From contig NZ_PNLV01000007.1 in NCBI RefSeq assembly GCF_013823285.1, forward strand, positions 1 to 48,862: a stretch of DNA of 48,862 nt. The letters are read 5' to 3'. Shown in pieces: positions 8,297 to 16,567 of this stretch (within the stretch, counting starts at the first letter, position 1; each line of letters starts with the position of its first letter). A model generated the notes under the pieces. That model saw only the letters and a program-made list of their open reading frames with translations. It searched no databases and was not told where the DNA came from. Both the position numbers and the translations under genes were made by a program. The DNA is from Brevundimonas sp. Its GTDB lineage: Bacteria > Pseudomonadota > Alphaproteobacteria > Caulobacterales > Caulobacteraceae.

Positions 8297-9420
8297 GCGG
8301 AACGACCAGAAACCATGTGGAGGCTTCGCCTCGAAATAGTCGCTACGTCTTTGAGAACTTCGCGGACCTCCAGCCGAGATCTTCGCCCTGGTTGATAAAG
8401 GGCGTTCTGCCCGCGCGGGGGGTTGCCTTCATCGTGGGACAGAGCAAGGCCGGGAAGAGCTTTCTAGCTATAGACATCGCGCTGAACCTCGCTGTCGGCT
8501 CTGAGACAGTGCTTGGCCGCAAGGCGACTCCCTGCGGCGTCGTATATATCGCCGCAGAAGATGCGGACGGCTGCCGTGGCCGGGTCGCCGCTTGGCGTAC
8601 GAAGTACCGCGTAAAGGGCCGCATTCCTTTCGATCTGGTTGCCCAAGGACTGAATCTTCTGAACGAGGAGCAGGTCGCCGACTTGCGGGCTTCATTGGTC
8701 GAGGCATCCGATCGTTTCAGACAGCAAGGTAGCCGCTTGGGCGTCGTAGTGCTCGATACGCTCAGCAAAACTATTCCGGGCGTCGACGAGAACGCCAGCA
8801 CCGACATGAGCACCGCGTTCGCGGTGATCGAGGAACTAGCGAGCTCGATCGATGCTCTTGTTCTAGTCGTCGCTCACTTCGGCAAATCTGGCGGCGACAA
8901 GGGCATTCGGGGATGGTCCGGCTTCGACGCAAACTCCGACGCGACCATCACATTGGAGCGGGAAGCTGACGACCCGAATCTGCGAACCCTCACAATCGCC
9001 AAGGTGAAGAATGGGATCGACGGTGGGAGACTTGCGTTCCGGCTGGAACCGGTGGGACTCGAGATCCTGGATGAAGATGGTGATGAGCTCACATCCTGTG
9101 TTCCGGTCTATGAAGTGGCTCGCGACAGAGCTAAGGGGCGGCTCCGCCCGATGTCGAACCACGAGCAGATTGTCTTGGCAGCGGTTGAACATCTAACAGA
9201 CCACGGGCCGAACGACCCTCAGACCATCAATCGCCATGGCGTGACCCATTTGATCCACGCTGTCTCGCGCGACGCTGTCCGGGAATGCGCATTCGCTAAT
9301 GGTCTCGGCAGCAAGACAGAATTGCCGGCTGCGGTTCGACAACGATTCCATCGAGCTTTGGATAAACTTATCACTCGCGGACGCATCAACGTCGAGGGCA
9401 GCCTGGTCTGGCTGCTCTGA
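8293..9420 (+). CDS. RepA-like AAA ATPase (element replication)
   Basis: A 375-residue RecA-fold ATPase of the AAA_25/RepA type. Walker A is GQSKAGKSF (residues 49-57), Walker B is VVVLDTL near residue 150, and a 'VVAHFGKSGGDKGIRGWSGF' segment matches the sensor region of hexameric RepA-type helicases. The last 80 residues contain a winged-helix-like part (HLTDHGPNDPQTINRHGVT). Such proteins start replication of plasmids, P4-like satellites and islands. It is followed immediately by a cluster of CGTGAC repeats, a plausible origin. It is translationally coupled to the AlpA-like gene. Confidence 0.85.
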   Translation: MSGTTRNHVEASPRNSRYVFENFADLQPRSSPWLIKGVLPARGVAFIVGQSKAGKSFLAIDIALNLAVGSETVLGRKATPCGVVYIAAEDADGCRGRVAAWRTKYRVKGRIPFDLVAQGLNLLNEEQVADLRASLVEASDRFRQQGSRLGVVVLDTLSKTIPGVDENASTDMSTAFAVIEELASSIDALVLVVAHFGKSGGDKGIRGWSGFDANSDATITLEREADDPNLRTLTIAKVKNGIDGGRLAFRLEPVGLEILDEDGDELTSCVPVYEVARDRAKGRLRPMSNHEQIVLAAVEHLTDHGPNDPQTINRHGVTHLIHAVSRDAVRECAFANGLGSKTELPAAVRQRFHRALDKLITRGRINVEGSLVWLL

Positions 9421-9430
9421 TCCCCCACAT

Positions 9431-9534
9431 CGTGACGCAGCGTGACAAGTCACGCCCTGTCACGCTCGCAGATCCCCAGCAGCCAGCCGTGACATCGTGA
9501 CATCCCCCCTATGGGGGTGTCACGGCATGTCACG
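9431..9534. repeat. CGTGAC repeat cluster with large inverted repeat (candidate origin or operator)
   Basis: Eight copies of CGTGAC occur in 104 bp: forward at 9431, 9441, 9488 and 9496, and inverted (GTCACG) ending at 9454, 9464, 9524 and 9534. The last four form an imperfect inverted repeat of about 47 bp centred on cccccctatggggg. The arrangement resembles iterons for a Rep protein. It starts 10 bp after the RepA-like gene. The rest of the gene-free stretch (9535-9784) shows nothing clear. Confidence 0.6.
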
Positions 9535-9784
9535 CCTCGGTCCCGCGCGCGCCGCCCGGCCCAGCAGACCAGTGGGCAGATTGCCCACTCCGATGGGGCG
9601 TGGAGACGGGAGGGGGTCAGAAAGTCGGGAAGTCGTCGGCGCGGAAACCGGTGCCGGGGCCACTTTTACAGGGTGTTGAGTTAAAGGAGGGGGGTCGTTC
9701 CGGCGTACGTGCGAGAAATCCTCGCCTTCTCCGAAGTCGACAGGGAGTCCTCGACTCCCAGCCTCCCACCACAACCGTGCGGGG

Positions 9785-12778
9785 CTAGCTCACCGCCTTC
9801 ATCAAATCGTCCACCCCGCCTGCCTGAACGAATCTTGGCTCGCCCGGTGACGTGGCGATCGCCTCGAAGTGCCTGGCGCCGCACGTCACCTTGCCGGCTT
9901 CCAGGTGGTGCAGATCGTCGATGAGGTTGGTCGGCTTGGTTTCGACGACGAAATAGAGCCGCTCCCCATCCTCAGTGCTGACGAGCACGGCCCAATCGGG
10001 ATTGTAGGACCCCAAGGGCGTGGGCACCTTGAACCAGGCCGGCAGCTTGGCGAACACCCGCACCGCGTCGTTGGCGTTCAGCCCTTCAGCGAAGACCCCT
10101 TCGCTGGGGGTATCGAAGCGGACGTGGGTGGTCGGCGCCTTGGTCGCCGCGACCATCTTGCTCAGATAACCCGTCAGCTCCTGCTCTTCGAAGAGCTCCT
10201 GGGCATAGACCTGCATGTCACCCAGCTTCTGGTAGCGCACGCCATCGACCAGAGCCGCAACCTTCGCCTTGTTGATCAGGTTGGCGGCCTGATCGATGAA
10301 GGATGCCGGATTCTGCCGCAGGTCGTCCAAGCGCTCACTGTCGACAAGCACCTTGGCCAAGGTGCGCCGGGTCAGCTGGGTGCGGTTTTGCAGCTCGCCA
10401 AGAACGTCAGGGACGTGGGCGTTGCCGTGGGCGAGGTGCTGGAAGCCCGAGACGCGTTCCTTCACTCCGGTGATCCCGCCGACGTCGATCGCCAGTTCAG
10501 CCTTTCGCCAGCGCGCCTGGGCCCTCGTGATCGCCGGCATCGCTTGAAGGCGTGCAACGGCGTCGACGACCAGAGCGTCATTATCGAACGTCAGGCGGTA
10601 AGTTGTCTTCGCCTTGATCCGATCCCACAGCGCCCGGAATTCCTCGCCGAGGAAGACTTCCCGATTCAATGCGACAGGTCTGCGCTCGTCGGCGTCGCGA
10701 ACCTCGAGCTTGCCTGCCAGCTTGGTCAACATGGCCTTGGCCGCACTTTCCACAGCGGCGAAAACCTCGGGCAGCGCGAAGTCCGGGTCCCTCAGGGCGC
10801 GGCGCAGATCATCCTGAACCTTGCCTCTCGCATCGATGTAACCTTGCTCGCGCAACCAGCCTGCCAGCGCCGCTGACTGGTCCACGCCCAAGGGTTCGAG
10901 CTCGCCCTTGTCGTTAGAGAACGACAGCGCGGCGAATGCGTCGGTGGCGACTGTGCCGAACCTGATGCCCAAGTCCTGCTCGATCTGCTTTTGCAGCCCT
11001 TCGGCAAACTGGGCGTAACTCTCGCCTGCGATGACGGTGAGCACGTTGAGTCCCTCGTCCCGACGCCGATCACCGTGCTTGTCTACGCAAAGGCGCAAGC
11101 CGCGTCCGACCGTCTGACGGCGCTCGGTCTCGCTGCCCATCTCGCGCAGAGCGCAGATCTGGAAGACGTTGGGGTTGTCCCAGCCCTCCCGCAGGGCTGA
11201 ATGGGAGAAGATGAAGCGCAGCGGCGTCGCTTCATCCAGCAGCTTTTCCTTGTCGCGCATAATCAGGTTGAAGCCGCGTTCTGCATCGTCGCGACTTGCC
11301 GCGTTCTTCATCTCGCCGGCCGCGTTCAACTCCGGCTCAGTGACCCGGCCCTTCTTGTCGCGCGAAAAGTAGCCGTCGTGAGCCGCAGCCGGATCGACGG
11401 GAACCGCCGCGAACAGAGTCTGGAAGTCGGGGTGCGCCGCGAGCTTGTGATACTCCTGTTCGAAGATTTCGCCATAAGGCCCCAAGGCGGTCGACCCATC
11501 CTCATGGTGGACGCGATACCGATCGACCCTGTCGATGAAGAACAGACTCAGCACCTTGATGCCCAAGGGCCTCAGGGCCTTCTCACGGGTGAAGTGCTCG
11601 CGGATCGTCCGCTCGATCATGCGCCGGACGATCGCCAGCCGGTCGACGTCCCCGAACGCCTCGCCCTCCCGCAGGTAACGCACGTCGCCCGGCACGTTCA
11701 GCTGGACCAGGCCGCCGCCCTCGGTCTTTTCGATCGTGCCGATGGAGACGTCGCGATAAACATCGCGGCCGGTGATGTCGGCCAGGTCGTCGCCGTCTTG
11801 CACGGTGACCACGTCGCGGCTGACGCCTCCCTTATGCTGCACGTCGAGCTCGACACGCGCCGTGGGCGCCCGGCTCTTAGCGGTCTTCACCTCAATGAGG
11901 CGCGCATACGAAGTGTTGTGGGCGTCCACAATCTCCAGGCCCGCGACGTCGATGCGCTTCACCAGCCGCTGCTCATAGGCGTCGACAGCGTCCAGCCTGT
12001 AGACCATGTGGTGCTTGTGCACGTGGGTGGCCGAGTACCGTAGCCGGCACAGTGCGTTCATCTCACGGAGCGCCTTGGCCCCGGCACCCTTGATTCCTCC
12101 CTCCACCGACTGAGGCTCATCGATGATGATCACGGGCCGGGTCGCCTTGACGAGGTCTACCGGCCGCTCGCCGCCGGTCTTTTCGTGGGGCGTATAGAAG
12201 ACGTTGGTGTCCAGCTTGTTCAGCGAGCCGATGGTGGCGACCATCACCTTGATGGTCGATGAGGTCGCGAAATCACGCACCTGACCAAGCTTGGCGCTGT
12301 CATAGACAAAGGAATCCATTGGCTGGCCGGCGTAGAGGGCCCGGAAGTGCTCGCGTGTCATCTCCAGAGTCTTGGCCACCCCCTCTCGGATGGCCACCGA
12401 AGGCACGACGATCATGAATTTGGTGAAGCCGTAGCGCTTGTTCAGCTCAAAGATGGTCTTGAGATAGACGTAGGTCTTCCCCGTTCCAGTCTCCATCTCG
12501 ACCGTGAAGTCCATGCTCTCCAACAGATCGGTGGGTGCCAGAGCGTTGCGCACCTGCACCTCGCGCAGGTTGGCGAGGATCTCATCATCAAGGAGGGAAG
12601 AACGGTTGCCGACCCCGAGGCCGTCATCGTCCAATCCCAGGTCAGCTTGGGCCGCGTCGGCCGAGACCCGGGTGACGGTGAATTCGGTGCGGTTGATGTC
12701 CTGTCCTTTGAACAGATCACAGACCGAGTTCACCGCCGCGGTTTGATAGTCTAGGTCCGGCTCAAATTTCAGCTTCAT
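9785..12778 (-). CDS. res: Type III restriction enzyme, Res subunit
   Basis: ATP-dependent helicase-nuclease of a type III restriction-modification system; it cuts DNA only in complex with Mod after meeting unmethylated sites. The 997-residue product has Walker A TGTGKT (97-102), a DEPQ box (220-223) typical of type III Res, a helicase C-terminal region with 'SHSALREGWDNPNVFQICAL' and 'QTVGRGLRL', and a C-terminal PD-(D/E)XK nuclease seen as 'NPDWAVLVS...VVETKPT' near residues 925-950. All motifs appear intact. Its start ATG overlaps the mod stop, so expression is coupled to mod. Confidence 0.96.
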   Translation of the reverse strand: MKLKFEPDLDYQTAAVNSVCDLFKGQDINRTEFTVTRVSADAAQADLGLDDDGLGVGNRSSLLDDEILANLREVQVRNALAPTDLLESMDFTVEMETGTGKTYVYLKTIFELNKRYGFTKFMIVVPSVAIREGVAKTLEMTREHFRALYAGQPMDSFVYDSAKLGQVRDFATSSTIKVMVATIGSLNKLDTNVFYTPHEKTGGERPVDLVKATRPVIIIDEPQSVEGGIKGAGAKALREMNALCRLRYSATHVHKHHMVYRLDAVDAYEQRLVKRIDVAGLEIVDAHNTSYARLIEVKTAKSRAPTARVELDVQHKGGVSRDVVTVQDGDDLADITGRDVYRDVSIGTIEKTEGGGLVQLNVPGDVRYLREGEAFGDVDRLAIVRRMIERTIREHFTREKALRPLGIKVLSLFFIDRVDRYRVHHEDGSTALGPYGEIFEQEYHKLAAHPDFQTLFAAVPVDPAAAHDGYFSRDKKGRVTEPELNAAGEMKNAASRDDAERGFNLIMRDKEKLLDEATPLRFIFSHSALREGWDNPNVFQICALREMGSETERRQTVGRGLRLCVDKHGDRRRDEGLNVLTVIAGESYAQFAEGLQKQIEQDLGIRFGTVATDAFAALSFSNDKGELEPLGVDQSAALAGWLREQGYIDARGKVQDDLRRALRDPDFALPEVFAAVESAAKAMLTKLAGKLEVRDADERRPVALNREVFLGEEFRALWDRIKAKTTYRLTFDNDALVVDAVARLQAMPAITRAQARWRKAELAIDVGGITGVKERVSGFQHLAHGNAHVPDVLGELQNRTQLTRRTLAKVLVDSERLDDLRQNPASFIDQAANLINKAKVAALVDGVRYQKLGDMQVYAQELFEEQELTGYLSKMVAATKAPTTHVRFDTPSEGVFAEGLNANDAVRVFAKLPAWFKVPTPLGSYNPDWAVLVSTEDGERLYFVVETKPTNLIDDLHHLEAGKVTCGARHFEAIATSPGEPRFVQAGGVDDLMKAVS

Positions 12779-14679
12779 ACGCTGCGGACCTTTAGTAGTC
12801 GGTCGCCCAGGCGCTGCTCGAGAATAGCGGCGACGTTGGACTTGGCGTTGTCGCTTTCGAAGCCTGTGTCCTTGAAGAAGACAGTGATCCCCGCGGCCGG
12901 CGTCAGCTCCAAAAACCAGTCAGACATGCCGTCGGCCAGCGCCTCGGCCTCTGCGGCGGAAACGTCTGCAAGGCACACCGCCAGAACACCACCGCCGAAG
13001 GCATAGACCGCGCGACCGGCGATGCTTTTCATCTGCACGGGCTCGGCCAGGTCAATGCCCTGCTTAAGCAGCAGCTCCACCAGCAGGTCGTTCTCGGTGC
13101 GCCCGTCGATCAGGTTGTTTGCAGCCGACAGCAGGTCCGCTTCCAGATCTTCGCCTGGCTGCCACGCCTTCAGGTTGGAGGTCGCCAGCTTGTAGACTCG
13201 AAAGCCGAGATCGTCCGGCGCCGCCAGATCGTTCTTCAGCTCCGACGACGCGGCTCGCAGCCTCTGCTTGGTCACGTCCGCGATCGACTGATAGCGCGGG
13301 TGATCGGCAATTGGCTCAGGAAGCTGCACGAGAATAAACCGACGCTTTCCCCCGTCCGCCTTGTTGATCTCCCAAAGGGCTTGGCCTGAAGTGCCGCTTC
13401 CCGCGAAGAAGTCCATGACGATGGCTTCGGGGTCATCCGCCACCACCGCATACAGGCAGTCGTAAACTGCCCAGAGACTCTTTGGGAACGAGAACGGTGA
13501 ATCCGGAACCAGGGCGTTGACGATCTTGGTGCCGTACTCGTTCGCGTCGTAGCGCTTGTCGGTCCAGACGGTGCGGTAGGAACCGAAATCCTTTCCAATC
13601 TCGATTTCATAACCGGTCTTGGATTGCCGCGCTTTCAACAGATGACGCACAGCCTCCACGCTCTGGCGGGCGTAACGCCATTTCCGTTCCACACCTGCGG
13701 AATCGATCGGCCAGACATAAGTCAGGTCCCCGACCGCTTCGGTCTGAGCTGGATGAAGCTCATCGGAGGGCACATCCCCGAAACCGTGGATCACACCGGC
13801 CTTCAGGACGACGGGATAGAAGCAGTTTTTGGCGTCGTGCCGCTCGGACTCCGAGCCCCAGTTGCGAAACTGCGACCAACTAATTTCCGCCTGGTCGATC
13901 TTGCGGTCACGGATGTATTTCCCGCCCTTTGGAAAGACGAAATAGGCGTACTCATGGGTGTACGAGAAATTCGTGCCCTGAATTCCGCGCGGATTGTGCA
14001 CGATCGTCACGCAGACGTGCTCATAGGACCCTTCGTTGAAGACCTCTTTCAGCAGGCTTCCGAGATTGACGACCTCGTTCTCGTCGATAGTGCAGATGAG
14101 GACGCCGTCGGGTAGCAAGAGATTCCGGGCCAGCATCAGCCGCGGATACATCAAGTTCAGCCAATTCGAATGGTAGCGCCCGCCGACTTCCGGGTTGCTG
14201 ACCAGCCGAGCACCCCCATCGGACTGTCCGGTGATCTCCATGTAGTTCTGCATCGGATCATGGAAATCATTCGGATAGATGAGGTCCGTGCCGGTGTTGT
14301 ACGGCGGATCGATGTAGATGAGCTTCACCCGTCGGGCGTAGCTCTTCTGCAGCAGTTTCAACGCCTCGAGATTGTCTCCCTCGATCAGCAGGTTTTGGGT
14401 TTGAGCCCAGTCCACGCTCTCGCCTTCGGCGGGACGCAAGGTCGCAAGTGAAGGGGTGAGCGCCAGCCGCCGGGCCATCCGTTTGCCCGGCCAGGCGAGG
14501 CCGTATTTTTCCGGCGATTCGTCGACCGCGTCCCCCAAGAGCTCCCGCAAGGCATCGAAGTCGATCCGGCCCTCGCTGATCGCTTCAGGAAAACGGGCGG
14601 CGATCGCTGCAACGTTCTCTCCCACTAGGTCGGCGCTCTGGGCGTCAGGGCCATCGGCCTCGATTTTCCGAATAGGCAA
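12775..14679 (-). CDS. mod: Type III DNA methyltransferase, Mod subunit
   Basis: N6-adenine methyltransferase that recognises the target site and protects host DNA. The 634-residue product has the catalytic motif DPPY (124-127) before the AdoMet motif FFAGSGT (424-430), the beta-class order expected of type III Mod. The segment between them is the likely target-recognition domain (about 215-330). It starts at TTG 14679, which has a CGGAG ribosome site at good spacing; no ATG is available nearby. No simple-repeat phase-variation tract was noticed. The gene pairs with res and faces the PLD gene across a 179-bp divergent region. Confidence 0.96.
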   Translation of the reverse strand: MPIRKIEADGPDAQSADLVGENVAAIAARFPEAISEGRIDFDALRELLGDAVDESPEKYGLAWPGKRMARRLALTPSLATLRPAEGESVDWAQTQNLLIEGDNLEALKLLQKSYARRVKLIYIDPPYNTGTDLIYPNDFHDPMQNYMEITGQSDGGARLVSNPEVGGRYHSNWLNLMYPRLMLARNLLLPDGVLICTIDENEVVNLGSLLKEVFNEGSYEHVCVTIVHNPRGIQGTNFSYTHEYAYFVFPKGGKYIRDRKIDQAEISWSQFRNWGSESERHDAKNCFYPVVLKAGVIHGFGDVPSDELHPAQTEAVGDLTYVWPIDSAGVERKWRYARQSVEAVRHLLKARQSKTGYEIEIGKDFGSYRTVWTDKRYDANEYGTKIVNALVPDSPFSFPKSLWAVYDCLYAVVADDPEAIVMDFFAGSGTSGQALWEINKADGGKRRFILVQLPEPIADHPRYQSIADVTKQRLRAASSELKNDLAAPDDLGFRVYKLATSNLKAWQPGEDLEADLLSAANNLIDGRTENDLLVELLLKQGIDLAEPVQMKSIAGRAVYAFGGGVLAVCLADVSAAEAEALADGMSDWFLELTPAAGITVFFKDTGFESDNAKSNVAAILEQRLGDRLLKVRSV

Positions 14680-14858
14680 CGTGGTGGGCTCCGATGAAAA
14701 GGTGTCGAAGAGCCGCAGAAGGCTCCGCTCCTATGTCCTATGGCACACGCTGGTGTCGCAGCAACCCGACGGCGACGAGACCCTCCGATCTGCCACGCAT
14801 TGCGTCCCAATCGTAGCTGTAACAGAGTGGTTATCGACCTCAAGTTGCAGGAATGCGA

Positions 14859-15815
14859 ATGCGCTTTAATCAGCTCCTCTGCGGACCGGAGTGGTCCCAC
14901 TTGTCCCCTATTGTGAAAGGCAAACTGCCGATCTTGGTCAGTGCCTTCTACGGGGATGGCATGCTTACGAAGGTGGCTGCCGCTAAACCGGTAGGGGCCA
15001 AGCTGCTCGTCCGACTACCAAGACCTGCCGGCGCAATTCCCAAGCTGCTACCGAACGATCCGCGCAAACTGCTCAGTTTCGCCAAGAAGAACCCTGGGGT
15101 GGAAATATTTGTACACCCGAGGATTCACGCAAAGATTTTTGCCTCCGAAGGCCAAGCGCTCATCGGGAGCGCCAATCTCAGCACGACGGGGTTCAGCGGG
15201 GCCCATGAAGCCAGCCTCCTCACCAAGGACGCGAAGACCGTCGCCGCGCTCCGTACGGAGGCCGAAAAGTTCATCAAAACCGCATACCCCGCGTCCATCC
15301 TGTACCTCGAGCGTCTTGTCCAAGCGATCGATGCTGGCAAAGCCTCGGTGCAACCGACGCCAGACGCCGCCGCGGGTGCCGCCGTCGCCTTCGCCGGCCA
15401 AGTGGGAAATCCACCCTTTGAGAGCTTCGTCGCTTGGTTGGCGGGCCAGAATTCCGCGCTCGCCAAGGAAGTACATTCTCGATGTAGTGGGAAGAAACAC
15501 AACGTGAGCGGTCACGCCTATTCGGCCTATCACGGCCTGAGCGTGCTATTCCGCGGCGATCCCACTTGGGCCCGGTCCCTGATCGGACAGAATTGGCAGG
15601 GGGGACGAGTAGTGACGGGGCTTGACCGGATACGGTCGTTCGTCAGCCAAAACCCGGGTTTGATCAAGAACAAGCGCCGGGGTTCTTGGGAAAACAGCTA
15701 TCTGCCGACCAGCTTGGGCGGACCGGCCAAGAGGTCGGGTGGGGCAGGCATCGGCCTGATCAAACGGATGATGGTTTTGCTGCCTGAGTATCTCAAATCG
15801 GTTCACCTTATCTGA
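14859..15815 (+). CDS. PLD-fold phosphodiesterase-like protein
   Basis: A 318-residue protein with one phospholipase D-type motif: H90-x-K92 with E97 in the Asp position, followed by GSANLS (103-108) and E117. Single-motif PLD proteins usually work as dimeric nucleases. The C-terminal half (about 190-318) is not recognised. The ATG at 14859 has AGGA at six bases; the ATG at 14853 is too close to it. It is the only plus-strand gene in the defence cargo apart from the gene at 26212. Its 3' end overlaps that of the DUF4391 gene by 13 bp, convergently. It may act with the neighbouring helicase, whose own PLD domain looks degenerate. Confidence 0.8.
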   Translation: MRFNQLLCGPEWSHLSPIVKGKLPILVSAFYGDGMLTKVAAAKPVGAKLLVRLPRPAGAIPKLLPNDPRKLLSFAKKNPGVEIFVHPRIHAKIFASEGQALIGSANLSTTGFSGAHEASLLTKDAKTVAALRTEAEKFIKTAYPASILYLERLVQAIDAGKASVQPTPDAAAGAAVAFAGQVGNPPFESFVAWLAGQNSALAKEVHSRCSGKKHNVSGHAYSAYHGLSVLFRGDPTWARSLIGQNWQGGRVVTGLDRIRSFVSQNPGLIKNKRRGSWENSYLPTSLGGPAKRSGGAGIGLIKRMMVLLPEYLKSVHLI

Positions 15816-16567
15816 GCAACCAGCGCACCCAGCCGCTCTTCAGCGCTCGCGACCTCGCCGGCCAGCGCGAGCCTGCGCGCCAGCCGCTTCTCCGTCATTG
15901 CCGCCTTGCGTACCCGCGCTACCTCCCGCGCCTGGACGGTATACGCCTCCAGGCCTGCGCGGCGGGACTCCACCTCGGCTTCATCCGTCGGGAGACGGAA
16001 GACGCCGGTGATGCGCCCGGCCACGTAGGCCTCTGCGCACTCGCTCCACCGCCTGTGCAACGACCACAGATCGTGGGTGGCTACGCGCGTCAGCGCCAAG
16101 CTGTCCAGAAAGGCAATCTGCACAGGATCAGCCTCCGATATTACGATTGGGCTTATCGTCAACCGCTGCAGCACCGCCCTCGCCGCTTCGCGCTCGTGCC
16201 GCCGTTTGAGTCCCACCGACAAGGCGGCCGCCTTAGAGTCTCCAGCTAGAAGGACCAACGGCTGCGCGACGGCGCGATGGATGACCTCGATAATCCGGTC
16301 CGTCTTTGCATCAGGCCTCAAGCGGGCGCCCATCACCACCAGCTGGGCATAGTCCCGGACCTCGTCGGCGTAGGCGGCCACCCCCGCGGCGGTCGGCTTG
16401 ATCGTGGCCCGCCAAGTCAGCCGCTCTAGACCCGTCTCGAGCAGCCGGCGATCCGCTGCCCCAAGCTCGCCGCGGTCGACCAACAGGGCTTTGGCCACTC
16501 GCTGCTCGACCTGTGTCTCCTTCGGCAACGCGAGGGCATCAAACAGCGCATCCAGTGCATCGTCCAT
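15803..16567 (-). CDS. DUF4391 domain-containing protein
   Basis: A 254-residue protein whose N-terminus (ALFDALALPKETQVEQRVAK) and central 'VVMGARLRPDAKTDRIIEVIHRAVAQPLVLL' fit the DUF4391 family. These proteins are found next to helicases and methyltransferases in defence islands and have no proven activity. The C-terminal 50 residues are a charged predicted coiled coil. The ATG at 16567 was chosen: it overlaps the helicase stop (ATGA), and the upstream extension to 16792 is a shadow of the helicase gene. The coupling suggests a complex with the helicase (inference). Confidence 0.8.
   Translation of the reverse strand: MDDALDALFDALALPKETQVEQRVAKALLVDRGELGAADRRLLETGLERLTWRATIKPTAAGVAAYADEVRDYAQLVVMGARLRPDAKTDRIIEVIHRAVAQPLVLLAGDSKAAALSVGLKRRHEREAARAVLQRLTISPIVISEADPVQIAFLDSLALTRVATHDLWSLHRRWSECAEAYVAGRITGVFRLPTDEAEVESRRAGLEAYTVQAREVARVRKAAMTEKRLARRLALAGEVASAEERLGALVAQIR

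Noticed and set aside
9709-9924. Small plus-strand frame after an AAAGGAGG sequence
   Set aside because: The GTG start is 17 bases from the ribosome-site-like sequence, and the frame runs antisense into the end of res.
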